NCBI GenBank assembly: GCA_963969495.1 | Contig: OZ018333.1 | Coordinates: 92,887,207-92,951,206 of the forward strand | Reading direction: 5' to 3' | Source of the DNA: Ceratothoa steindachneri | Taxonomy: Eukaryota; Arthropoda; Malacostraca; Isopoda; Cymothoidae | Length of the DNA stretch: 64,000 bases | Part shown: piece by piece, positions 22,936 to 35,626 of the stretch | How positions within the stretch are numbered: the stretch's first letter is position 1 | How the letters are laid out: each line of letters starts with the position of its first letter | Position numbers and translations under genes: made by a program | Notes under the pieces: model-generated | The model's database searches: none | What the model was told of the DNA's origin: nothing | What the model saw: only the letters and a program-made list of their open reading frames with translations

Positions 22936-24165
22936 TGTTGTTGGGTGTTGTTATGACATTAGGTGTTGTTGTGACATTAGGTGTTGTTGTGACATTAGGT
23001 GTTGTTGTGACTAGGTTTTTTTATGACTAGGTTTGGTTAAGACAAGGTTTTGTTATCTCTCTAGGCTCTGTTATGACAGTAGGTGTTGCTTTGACGTCTT
23101 TGTTATGATTAGTCTTTGTTATGATTAGTCTTTGTTATGAATAGTCTTTGTTATGACATTAGGTGTTGTTATGACATTAGGTTTTGTTATGACATTAGGT
23201 GTTGTTATGACATTAGGTGTTGTTATGACATTAGGTGTTGTTATGACTTTAGGTGTTGTTATGACATTAGGTGTTGTTATGACATTAGGTGTTGTTATGA
23301 CATTAGGTGTTGTTATGACATTAGGTGTTGTTATGACATTAGGTGTTGTTATGACATTAGGTTTTGTTATGACATTAGGTTTTGTTATGACATTAGGTTT
23401 TGTTATGACATTAGGTTTTGTTATGACATTAGGTTTTATTACTCTAGGTTTTGTCGTTACTCTAGGCTCCGTTACTACTCTAGGCTCCGTTACTACTCTA
23501 GGCTCCGTTACTACTCTAGGCTCCGTTACTACTCTAGGCTCTTTTATTACTCTAGGCTCTGTTATTACTCTAGGCTCTGTTATTACTCTAGGCTCTGTTA
23601 TTACTCTAGTCTCTGTTATTACTCTAGTCTCTGTTATTACTCTAGTCTCTGTTATTACTCTAGTCTCTGTTATGACTCTAGGCTCTGTTTTGACTCTAGG
23701 CTCTGTCATGACTCTAGGCTCTGTCATGACTCTAGGCTCTGTCATGACTGTAGGCTCTGTCATGACTGTAGGCTCTGTCATGACATTAGGTTTTGTCATG
23801 ACATTAGGTTTTGTTATGACATTAGGTTTTGTTATGACATTAGGTTTTGTTATGACATTAGGTTTTGTTATGACATTAGGTTTTGTTATGACATTAGGTT
23901 TTGTTTTAACTCTAGGTTTTGTTTTAACTCTAGGTTTTGTTTTAACTCTAGGTGTTGTTTTAACTTTAGGTGTTGTTTTAACTTTAGGTTTTGTTTTAAC
24001 TTTAGGTTTTGTTTTAACTCTAGGTTTTGTTTTAACTCTGTGTGGTTATTATATAGGTCTTGTTATTACTCTAGGTGTCGTTATGACATGGTGTCGTTAT
24101 TACACTAGGCTTTGTTATGACATGAGATGTTGTTATGACATGAGGTGTTGTTATGACCAGTTTTT

Positions 24166-27100
24166 GTTATGATTAGTCTTTGTTATGGCATTAGTCTTTG
24201 TTATGACTTTAGGGTTTGTTATGACTTTAGGGTTTGTTATGACATTAGGGTTTGTTATGACATTAGGGTTTGTTATGACTTTAGGGTTTGTTATGACATT
24301 AGACTTTGTTATCATTCTAGCTTTTGTTATCACTAGGCTTTGTTATGACATTAAGGTTTTGTTATCATTCTAGGCTCTGTTATAACTAAGCTCTGTTATA
24401 ATTAGGCTGTTATTACTAGGCTTTGTTATCACTAGGCTTTGTAATCACTAGGCTTTGTATTACTAGGCTTTGTATTACTAGGCTTTGTATTACTAGGCTT
24501 TGTATTACTAGGCTTTATCATTAGTCTGTGTTATCATTAGTCTGTGTTATTGCTCTAGGCTTTGTAATAACTAGGTTTTGTTATGATTAGGTTTTGTTAT
24601 GACATGAGGCGTTGTTATGACATGAGGCGTTGTTATGACATGAGGCGTTGTTATGACATGAGGCTTTGTTATGACATGAGGCTTTGTTATGACATTACGT
24701 TTTGTTATCATTCTAGGATTTGTTATTAATCTAGGCTGTCATGACTGTAGGCTCTGTCATGACATTAGGTTTTGTTATGACATTAGGTTTTGTTATGACA
24801 TTAGGTTTTGTTATGACATTAGGTTTTGTTATGACATTAGGTTTTGTTATGACATTAGGTTTTGTTATGACATTAGGTTTTGTTATGACATTAGGTTTTG
24901 TTATGACATTAGGTTTTGTTATGACATTAGGTTTTGTTATGACATTAGGTTTTGTTATGACATTAGGTTTTGTTATGACATTAGGTTTTGTTATGACATT
25001 AGGTTTTGTTTTAACTCTAGGTTTTGTTTTAACTCTAGGTGTTGTTTTAACTCTAGGTGTTGTTTTAACTCTAGGTGTTGTTTTAACTTTAGGTGTTGTT
25101 TTAACTCTAGGTTTTGTTTTAACTCTAGGTTTTGTTTTAACTCTAGGTGTGGTTATTACTCTAGGTGTTGTTTTAACTTTAGGTGTTGTTTTAACTTTAG
25201 GTTTTGTTTTAACTTTAGGTTTTGTTTTAACTCTAGGTTTTGTTTTAACTCTATGTGTGGTTATTATATAGGTGTTGTTATTACTCTAGGTGTCGTTATG
25301 ACATGGTGTCGTTATTACACTAGGCTTTGTTATGACATGAGGTGTTGTTATGACATGAGGTGTTGTTATGACTAGTTTTTGTTATGATTAGTCTTTGTTA
25401 TGGCATTAGGTTTTTTTATGACTTTAGGGTTTGTTATGACTTTAGGGTTTGTTATGACTTTAGGGTTTGTTATGACTTTAGGGGTTGTTATGAATTTAGG
25501 GTTTGTTATGACATTAGGGTTTGTTATGACTTTAGGGTTTGTTATGACTTTAGGGTTTGTTATGACATTAGACTTTGTTATCATTCTAGCTTTTGTTATC
25601 ACTAGGCTTTGTTATGACATTAAGGTTTTGTTATCATTCTAGGCTCTGTTATAACTAAGCTCTGTTATAATTAGGCTGTTATTACTAGGCTTTGTTATCA
25701 CTAGGCTTTGTATTACTAGGCTTTGTATTACTAGGCTTTGTATTACTAGGCTTTGTATTACTAGGCTTTGTATTACTAGGCTTTGTTATCATTAGTCTGT
25801 GTTATCATTAGTCTGTGTTATTGCTCTAGGCTTTGTAATAACTAGGTTTTGTTATGATTAGGTTTTATTATGACATGAGGCTTTGTTATGACATGAGGCG
25901 TTGTTATGACATGAGGCGTTGTTATGACATGAGGCGTTGTTATGACATGAGGCGTTGTTATGACATGAGGCGTTGTTATGACATGAGGCGTTGTTATGAC
26001 ATGAGGCGTTGTTATGACATGAGGCTTTGTTTATGACATTACGTTTTGTTATCATTCTAGGATTTGTTATTAATCTAGGCTGTCATGACTAGGCTCTGTC
26101 ATGACATTAGGTTTTGTTATGACATTAGGTTTTGTTATGACATTAGGTTTTGTTATGACATTAGGTTTTGTTATGACATTAGGTTTTGTTATGACATTAG
26201 GTTTTGTTATGACATTAGGTTTTGTTATGACATTAGGTTTTGTTATGACATTAGGTTTTGTTTTAACTCTAGGTTTTGTTTTAACTCTAGGTTTTGTTTT
26301 AACTCTAGGTGTTGTTTTAACTTTAGGTGTTGTTTTAACTCTAGGTTTTGTTTTAACTCTAGGTTTTGTTTTAACTCTAGGTTTTGTTTTAACTCTAGGT
26401 GTGGTTATTACTCTAGGTGTGGTTATTACTCTAGGTGTTGTTTTAACTTTAGGTGTTGTTTTAACTTTAGGTTTTGTTTTAACTTTAGGTTTTGTTTTAA
26501 CTCTAGGTTTTGTTTTAACTCTATGTGTGGTTATTATATAGGTGTTGTTATTACTCTAGGTGTCGTTATGACATGGTGTCGTTATTACACTAGGCTTTGT
26601 TATGACATGAGGTGTTGTTATGACATGAGGTGTTGTTATGACTAGTTTTTGTTATGATTAGTCTTTGTTATGGCATTAGTCTTTGTTATGACTTTAGGGT
26701 TTGTTATGACTTTAGGGTTTGTTATGACTTTAGGGTTTGTTATGACATTAGGGGTTGTTATGAATTTAGGGTTTGTTATGACATTAGGGTTTGTTTTGAC
26801 TTTAGGGTTTGTTATGACATTAGACTTTGTTATCATTCTAGCTTTTGTTATCACTAGGCTTTGTTATGACATTAAGGTTTTGTTATCATTCTAGGCTCTG
26901 TTATAACTAAGCTCTGTTATAATTAGGCTGTTATTACTAGGCTTTGTTATCACTAGGCTTTGTATTACTAGGCTTTGTATTACTAGGCTTTGTATTACTA
27001 GGCTTTGTTATCATTAGTCTGTGTTATCATTAGTCTGTGTTATTGCTCTAGGCTTTGTAATAACTAGGTTTTGTTATGATTAGGTTTTATTATGACATGA

Positions 27101-29930
27101 GGCTTTGTTATGACATGAGGCGTTGTTATGACATGAGGCGTTGTTATGACATGAGGCGTTGTTATGACATGAGGCTTTGTTATGACATTACGTTTTGTTA
27201 TCATTCTAGGATTTGTTATTAATCTAGGCTGCCATGACTGTAGGGTCTGTCATGACATTAGGTTTTGTTATGACATTAGGTTTTGTTATGACATTAGGTT
27301 TTGTTATGACATTAGGTTTTGTTATGACATTAGGTTTTGTTATGACATTAGGTTTTGTTATGACATTAGGTTTTGTTATGACATTAGGTTTTGTTATGAC
27401 ATTAGGTTTTGTTTTAACTCTAGGTGTTGTTTTAACTCTAGGTGTTGTTTTAACTTTAGGTGTTGTTTTAACTTTAGGTGTTGTTTTAACTCTAGGTGTT
27501 GTTTTAACTCTAGGTTTTGTTTTAACTCTAGGTTTTGTTTTAACTCTAGGTGTGGTTATTATATAGGTGTTGTTATTACTCTAGGTGTCGTTATGACATG
27601 GTGTCGTTATTACACTAGGCTTTGTTATGACATGAGGTGTTGTTATGACTAGTTTTTGTTATGATTAGTCTTTGATATGATTAGTCTTTGTTATGGCATT
27701 AGTCTTTGTTATGACTTTAGGGTTTGTTGTGACATTAGGGTTTGTTGTGACATTAGGGTTTGTTATGAATTTAGGGTTTGTTATGAATTTAGGGTTTGTT
27801 ATGACTTTAGGGTTTGTTATGACTTTAGGGTTTGTTATGACTTTAGGGTTTGTTATGACTTTAGGGTTTGTTATGACATTAGACTTTGTTATCACTAGGC
27901 TTTGTTATGACATTAAGGTTTTGTTATCATTCTAGGCTCTGTTATAACTAGGCTCTGTTATAATTAGGCTGTTATTACTAGGCTTTGTTATCACTAGGCT
28001 TTGTTATCACTAGGCTTTGTATTACTAGGCTTTGTTATCATTAGTCTTTGTTATCATTAGTCTGTGTTATTGCTCTAGGCTTTGTAATAACTAGGTTTTG
28101 TTATGATTAGGTTTTGTTATGACATGAGGCTTTGTTATGACATGAGGCTTTGTTATGACATGAGGCGTTATGACATGAGGCGTTATGACATGAGGCGTTG
28201 TTATGACATGAGGCGTTGTTATGACATGAGGCGTTGTTATGACATGAGGCTTTGTTATGACATGAGGCTTTGTTATGACATTACGTTTTGTTATCATTCT
28301 AGGATTTGTTATTAATCTAGGCTCTGTTATGACTCTAGGCTCTGTTATGACTCTAGGCTCTGTTTTGACTCTAGGCTCTGTTTTGACTCTAGGCTCTGTT
28401 TTGACTCTAGGTTCTGTATTACTAGGCTTTGTTATGAAATTAGGTTTTGCTATGACATTAGGTGTTGTTATGACATTAGGTGTTGTTGTGACATTAGGTG
28501 TTGTTGTGACATTAGGGGTTGTTGTGACATTAGGGGTTGTTGTGACATTAGGGGTTGTTGTGACATTAGGGGTTGTTGTGACATTAGGGATTGTTGTGAC
28601 ATTAGGGGTTGTTGTGACATTAGGGGTTGTTGTGACATTAGGGGTTGTTGTGACATTAGGAGTTGTTGTGACATTAGGAGTTGTTGTGACATTAGGAGTT
28701 GTTGTGACATTAGGAGTTGTTGTGACATTAGGAGTTGTTGTGACATTAGGAGTTGTTATGACATTAGGGGTTTTTATGACTAGGTGTTGTAATCAAGGTT
28801 TTTTATGACTAGGTTTTGTTATGACTTGGTTTTGTTATCTCTCTATTCTTGGTTATTACTCTATGCTTGGTTATTACTCTAGGCTCTGTTACTACTCTAG
28901 GCTCTGTTACTACTCTAGGCTCTGTTACTACTCTAGGCTCTGTTACTACTCTAGGCTCTGTTACTACTCTAGGCTCTGTTACTACTCTAGGCTCTGTTAC
29001 TATCACTCTAGGTTTTGTTATGACTAGGTGTTGTTATGACTAGGTGTTGTTATGACTAGGTGTTGTTATGACTAGTTTTTGTTATGATTAGTCTTTGTTA
29101 TGGCATTAGTCTTTGTTATGACATTAGACTTTGTTATAATTCTAGCTTTTGTTATCGCTAGGCTTTGTTATGACATTAAGGTTTTGTTATCATTCTAGGC
29201 TCTGTTATAACTAGGCTCTGTTATAATTAGGCTGTTATAACTAGGCTGTTATAACCAGGATCTGTTATTACTAGGCTTTGTTATCACTAGGCTTTGTATT
29301 ACTAGGCTTTGTTATCATTAGTCTGTGTTATCATTAGTCTGTGTTATTGCTCTAGGCTTTGTAATAACTAGGTTTTGTTATGATTAGGTTTTGTTATGAT
29401 TAGGTTTTGTTATGATTAGGTTTTGTTATGATTAGGTTTTGTTATGACATGAGGCTTTGTTATGACATGAGGCTTTGTTATGACATGAGGCTTTGTTATG
29501 ACATGAGGCTTTGTTATGACATGAGGCGTTGTTATGACATGAGGCGTTGTTATGACATGAGGCTTTGTTATGATATGAGGCTTTGTTATGACATTACGTT
29601 TTGTTATCATTCTAGGATTTGTTATTAATCTAGGCTCTGTTATGACTCTAGGCTCTGTTATGACTCTAGGCTCTGTTATGACTCTAGGCTCTGTTATGAC
29701 TCTAGGCTCTGTTATGACTCTAGGCTCTGTTATGACTCTAGGCTCTGTTATGACTCTAGGCTCTGTTATGACTCTAGGTTCTGTATTACTAGGCTTTGTT
29801 ATGAAATTAGGTTTTGCTATGAAATTTGGTTTTGCTATGAAATTTGGTTTTGTTATGACATTAGGTGTTGTTATGACATTAGGTGTTGTTATGACATTGT
29901 GTTGTTATGACATTGTGTTGTTATGACATT
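24166..29930. repeat. Higher-order repeat, five copies of a 1.0-1.4 kb unit
   Basis: The landmark GTTATGATTAGTCTTTG followed by a TATGGCATTAG segment starts at about 24166, 25381, 26651, 27658 and 29081, giving intervals of 1215, 1270, 1007 and 1423 bases. A second landmark, ATTACGTTTTGTTATC, recurs at about 24695, 26037, 27186, 28279 and 29592. Each unit runs through the same series: TTTAGGG units, then CTAGG-TTTGTATTA units, ATGAGGCGTTG units, GACATTAGG units or another expanded block, TTTTAACTCTAGG units, and a GTGTCGTTATTACAC link. Copy number within each sub-block varies. Confidence 0.85.
28450..28760. repeat. 18-bp block GACATTAGG(G/A)GTTGTTGT
   Basis: About 17 units inside the fourth higher-order copy. 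GGGGTTG units are followed by GGAGTTG units. They replace the GACATTAGGTTTTG/TTTTAACTCTAGG blocks seen in the other copies. Confidence 0.85.
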
Positions 29931-30380
29931 GTGTTGTTATGACATTGTGTTGTTATGACATTGTGTTGTTGTGACATTGTGTTGTTGTGACATTAGGTGT
30001 TGTTGTGACATTAGGTGTTGTTGTGACATTAGGTGTTGTTGTGACATTAGGGGTTGTTGTGACATTAGGGGTTGTTATGACATTAGGGGTTGTTATGACA
30101 TTAGGGGTTGTTATGACTCTAGGTGTTGTTATGACTCTAGGTGTTGTTATGACTCTAGGTGTTGTTATGACTCTAGGTTTTGTTATGATTCTAGGTTTTG
30201 TTATGACTCTAGGTTTTGTTATGACTCTAGGCTCTTTTCGACTCTAGGCTCTGTTATGACTCTAGGCTCTGTCATGACTCTAGGCTCTGTCATGACTCTA
30301 GGCTCTGTCATGACTCTAGGCTCTGTCATGACTCTAGGCTCTGTCATGACTCTAGGCTCTGTCATGACTAGGCTTTTGTT

Positions 30381-30970
30381 ATGATATTAGGTTTTGTTAT
30401 GACATTAGGTTTTGTTATGACATTAGGTTTTGTTATGACATTAGGTTTTGTTATGACATTAGGTTTTGTTATGACATTAGGTTTTGTTATGACATTAGGT
30501 TTTGTTATGACATTAGGTTTTGTTATGACATTAGGTTTTGTTATGACATTAGGTTTTGTTATGACATTAGGTTTTGTTATGACATTAGGTTTTGTTATGA
30601 CATTAGGTTTTGTTATGACATTAGGTTTTGTTTTAACTCTAGGTTTTGTTTTAACTCTAGGTTTTGTTTTAACTCTAGGTTTTGTTTTAACTCTAGGTTT
30701 TGTTTTAACTTTAGGTTTTGTTTTAACTCTAGGTTTTGTTTTAACTCTAGGTTTTGTTTTAACTCTAGGTTTTGTTTTAACTAGGTTTTGTTTTAACTCT
30801 AGGTTTTGTTTTAACTCTAGGTTTTGTTTTAACTCTAGTTTTTGTTTTAACTCTAGGTTTTGTTTTAACTCTAGGTTTTGTTTTAACTCCTGTTTTTGTT
30901 TTAACTCCTGTTTTTGTTTTAACTCCTGTTTTTGTTTTAACTCCTGTTTTTGTTTTAACTCTAGGTGTGG
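30381..30970. repeat. 18-bp blocks GACATTAGGTTTTGTTAT then AACTCTAGGTTTTGTTTT
   Basis: About 13 units of the first variant pass directly into about 18 units of the second. The last few have AACTCCTG in place of AACTCTAGG. Confidence 0.9.
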
Positions 30971-31069
30971 GTATTACTCTAGGTGTGGTTATTACACCAG
31001 GCTTTATGACACTAGGCTTTGTTATGACATGAGGTGTTGTTATGACATGAGGTGTTGTTATGATTAGTC

Positions 31070-32790
31070 TTTGTAATGACGAGTCTTTGTTATGACGAGT
31101 CTTTGTTATGACGAGTCTTTGTTATGACATTATTCTTTGTTATGACATTATTCTTTGTTATGACATTATTCTTTGTTATGACATTATTCTTTGTTATGAC
31201 TTAGGGTTTGTTATGATATTAGGCTTTGTTATGACATTAGGCTTTGTTATTGCTCTAGGCTTTGGTATGAAATTAAGGCTTTGTTATCATTCTAGGCTCT
31301 GTTATAACTAGGCTATGTTATAATTAGGATGTTGTTACTAGGCTCTGTTATTACTAGGTTTTGTTATGAAATTAGGTTTTGTTATGAAATTAGGTTTTGT
31401 TATGAAATTAGGTTTTGTTATGAAATTAGGTTTTGTTATGAAATTAGGTTTTGTTATGAAATTAGGTTTTGTCATGAAATTAGGTTTGTTATGAAATTAG
31501 GTTTGTTATGAAATTAGGTTTGTTATGACATTAGCTTTTGTGATGACATTAGCTTTTGTGATGACATTAGCTTTTGTGATGACATTAGTTTTTTTTTTAA
31601 CTCTAGGATTTGTTTTAACTCTAGGATTTGTTTTAACTCTAGGATTTGTTTTAACTCTAGGATTTGTTTTAACTCTAGGATTTGTTTTAACTCTAGGATT
31701 TGTTTTAACTCTAGGATTTGTTTTAACTCTACGTTTTGTTTTAACTCTACGTTTTGTTTTAACTCTACGTTTTGTTTTAACTCTACGTTTTGTTTTAACT
31801 CTACGTTTTGTTATCACTCTAGGTGTGGTTATTACTCTAGGTTTCGTTATGACATGGTGTCGTAATGACATCAGGTGTTGTTATTACTCTAGGCTTTGTT
31901 ATGACTTGAGGTTTTGTTATGATTAGTCTTTGTAATGACGAGTCTTTGTTATGACGAGTCTTTGTTATGACGAGTCTTTATTATGACGAGTCTTTGTTAT
32001 GACATTAGTCTTTGTTATGATATTAGTCTTTGTTATGACTTAGGGTTTGTTATGACTTAGGGTTTGTTATGACATTAGGCTTTGTTATCATTCTAGGTTT
32101 GGTTATCACTAGGCTTTGTTATGTCTCTAGGCTTTGGTATCATTCTAGGCTCTGTTATATCTAGGCTATGTTATAATTAGGCTGTTATTACTAGGTTTTG
32201 TTATGAAATTAGGTTTTATTATGAAATTAGGTTTTGTTATGAAATTAGGTTTTATTATGAAATTAGGTTTTGTTATGACATTAGCTTTTGTTATGACATT
32301 AGCTTTTGTGATGACATTAGTTTTTGTTTTAACTCTAGGATTTGTTTTAACTCTAGGATTTGTTTTAACTCTAGGATTTGTTTTAACTCTACGTTTTGTT
32401 TTAACTCTACGTTTTGTTTTAACTCTACGTTTTGTTTTAACTCTACGTTTTGTTTTAACTCTACGTTTTGTTTTAACTCTACGTTTTGTTTTAACTCTAC
32501 GTTTTGTTATCACTCTAGGTGTGGTTATTACTCTAGTTGTTGTTATTACTCTAGGTTTCGTTATGACATGGTGTCGTTATGAATTGGTGTCGTTATGACA
32601 TCAGGTGTTGTTATTACTCTAGGCTTTGTTATGACTTGAGGTGTTGTTATGATTAGTGTTTGTTATGATTAGTCTTTGTAATGACGAGTCTTTGTAATGA
32701 CGAGTCTATGTAATGACGAGTCTATGTAATGACGAGTCTTTGTTATGACGAGTCTTTGTTATGACGAGTCTTTGTTATGACGAGTCTTTG
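31070..32790. repeat. Tandem duplication of a ~0.7-0.85 kb composite
   Basis: The same succession appears twice: GACGAGTCTTTGTTAT units, GAAATTAGGTTTTGTTAT units, CATTAGCTTTTGTGATGA units, AACTCTAGGATTTGTTTT units, AACTCTACGTTTTGTTTT units, then a CATGGTGTCGT link. The first copy is at 31.08-31.93 kb and the second at 31.94-32.68 kb. A third set of 16-bp GACGAGTC units follows. Confidence 0.85.
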
Positions 32791-33229
32791 TTGTGAAATT
32801 AGTCTTTGTTACGGCATTAGTCTTTGTTACGGCATTAGTCTTTGTTAAGACATTAGTCTTTGTTACGAAATTAGTTTTTATGACATTAGGGTTTGTTATG
32901 ACATTAGGGTTTGTTATGACATTAGGGTTTGTTATGACATTTGGGTTTGTTATGACATTTGGGTTTGTTATGACATTTGGATTTGTTATGACATTTGGAT
33001 TTGTTATGACATTAGGCTTTGTAATAATTCTAGGTGTCGTTATGACATGAGGTGTCGTTATTACTCTAGGTTTTGTTATGACATGAGGTGTTGTTATGAC
33101 TACGTTTTGTTTAGACATTAGATTTTGTTATCATTCTAGGCTTTGTTATGACATTAGGTGTTATGACGAGTCTTTGTTATGACATTAGGTGTTGTTATGA
33201 CATTAGGTGCTGTTATGACATTACGGTGT

Positions 33230-34800
33230 TGTTATGACATTAGGTGTTATGACATTAGGATTGGGAATGACATTAGGTTTTGTTATGACATTAGGTTTTG
33301 TTATGACATTAGGTTTTGTTATGACATTAGGTTTTGTTAGGACATTAGGTTTTGTTAGGACATTAGGTTTTGTTAGGACATTAGGTTTTGTTAGGACATT
33401 AGCTGTTGTTATGACATTAGCTGTTGTTATGACATTAGCTGTTGTTATGACATTAGGTGTTGTTGTGACATTAGGTGTTGCTATGACATTAGCTGTTGTT
33501 ATGACATTAGGTGTTGTTGTGACATTAGGTGTTGTTGTGACATTAGGTGTTGCTATGACATTAGGTGTTGCTATGACATTAGGTGTTGCTATGACATTAG
33601 GTGTTGCTATGACATTAGGTGTTGCTATGACATTAGGTGTTGCTATGACATTAGGTTTTGTTATGACATTAGGTTTTGTTATGACATTAGGTTTTGTTAT
33701 GACATTAGGTTTTGTTATGACATTAGGTTTTGTTATGACATTAGGTTTTGTTATGACATTAGGTTTTGTTATAACATTAGTTTTTGTTATGACATTAGGT
33801 TTTGTTATGACATTAGGTTTTGTTATGACATTAGGTTTTATTACTCTAGGCTTCGTTATTACTCTAGGCTCCGTTACTACTCTAGGCTCCGTTACTACTC
33901 TAGGCTCCGTTACTACTCTAGGCTCCGTTACTAATCTAGGCTCTATTACTAATCTAGGCTCTATTACTACTCTAGGCTCTATTACTACTCTAGGCTCAAT
34001 TACTACTCTAGGCTCTGTTATGACTCTAGGCTCTGTTATGACTCTAGGCTCTGTTATGACTCTAGGCTGTGTTATGACTCTAGGCTGTGTTATGACTCTA
34101 GGCTGTGTTATGACTCTAGGCTCTGTTTTGACTCTAGGCTCTGTTTTGACTCTAGGCTCTGTTTTGACTCTAGGCTCTGTTTTGACTCTAGGCTCTGTTA
34201 TGACTCTAGGCTCTGTTATGACTCTAGGCTCTGTCATGACTCTAGGCTCTGTCATGACTCTAGGCTCTGTTATGATGCTAGGCTCTGTTATGATTCTAGG
34301 CTCTGTTATGATTCTAGGCTCTGTTATGACATTAGGTTTGGTTATGGCCTTAGGTTTTGTTATGGCCTTAGGTTTTGTTATGACATTAGGTTTTGTTATG
34401 ACATTAGGTTTTGTTATGACATTGGGTTTTGTTATGACATTAGGATTTGTTTTAACTCTGGGTTTTGTTTTAACTCTAGGTTTTGTTTTAACTCTAGGCT
34501 TTGTTTTAACTCTAGGTGTCGTTATTAATAGGTGTGGTTATTACTCTAGGTTTTGTTTTAACTCTAGGTGTTGTTTTAACTCTAGGTGTTGTTTTAACTC
34601 TAGGTTTTGTTTTAACTCTAGGTTTTGTTTTAACTCTAGGTGTGGTTATTATATAGGTGTGGTTATTACTCTAGGTGTTGTTATTACTCTAGGTGTTGTT
34701 ATTACTCTAGGTGTCGTTATGACATGGTGTCGTTATTACACTAGGCTTTGTTATGACATGAGGTGTTGTTATGACATGAGGTGTTGTTATGACTAGTTTT
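33230..34800. repeat. Related composite block (GACATTAGGTGTTGCTAT to GTCAT variants)
   Basis: This runs through AGCTGTTGTTATGACATT, GGTGTTGCTATGACATTA and GGTTTTGTTATGACATTA, then CTCCGTTACTACTCTAGG, CTCTGTTATGACTCTAGG and CTCTGTTTTGACTCTAGG. The same order of variants is repeated at 35.63-36.70 kb and partly at 19.1-20.3 kb. It ends with the GTGTCGTTATTACAC link that also closes the higher-order units. Confidence 0.8.
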
Positions 34801-35626
34801 TGTTATGATTAGTCTCTGTTATAACATTAGTCTTTGTTGTGGCATTAGTCCTTGTTGTGGCATTAGTCTTTGTTGTGGCATTAGTCTTTGTTGTAGCATT
34901 AGTCTTTGTTGTGGCATTAGTCTTTGTTGTGGCATTAGGGTTTGTTATGACATTAGGTTTTGTTATGACATTAGGTTTTGTTATGACATTAGGTTTTGTT
35001 ATGACATTAGGTTTTGTTAGGACTCTAGACTTTGTTATGACATTAGGTTTTGTTATGATATTAGGTTTTGTTATGACATTAGGTTTTGTTATCACTCTAG
35101 GATTTGTTATCACTAGGTTTTGTTATCACTCTAGGTTTTGTTATCACTCTAGGTTTTGTTATCACTCTAGGTTTTGTTATCACTCTAGGTTTTGTTATCA
35201 CTCTAGGTTTTGTTATCACTCTAGGTTTTGTTATCACTCTAGGTTTTGTTATCACTCTAGGTTTTGTTATCACTAGGTTTTGTAAGGACTCTAGACTCTG
35301 TTATGACTCTAGACTCTGTTATGACTCTAGGCTCTGTTTTGACTCTAGGCTCTGTTTTGACTCTGTTATGACATTAGGTTTTGTTATGACATTAGGTTTT
35401 GTTATGACATTAGGTGTTGTTGTGACATTAGGTGTTGTTGTGACATTAGGTGTTGCTATGACATTAGGTGTTGCTATGACATTAGGTGTTGCTATGACAT
35501 TAGGTGTTGCTATGACATTAGGTGTTGTTATGACATTAGGTGTTGTTATGACATTAGGTGTTGTTATGACATTAGGTGCTGTTATGACATTAGGTGCTGT
35601 TATGACATTACGGTGTTGTTATGACA

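Larger units (their letters stand above)
19112..24165. repeat. Large duplicated block, copy 1
   Basis: The order of variant blocks here is repeated at 35.63-39.47 kb. Matching landmarks include 'TTTTAAGGACTCTAGACTC' at 20873 and 21871 (37239 has one change, 38185 is exact) and 'TTTTATTACTCTAGGTTTTGT' split across 23.43 kb (38.70 kb). Offsets drift from about 16.42 kb to 16.31 kb to 15.3 kb, so internal arrays differ in copy number. Confidence 0.8.
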
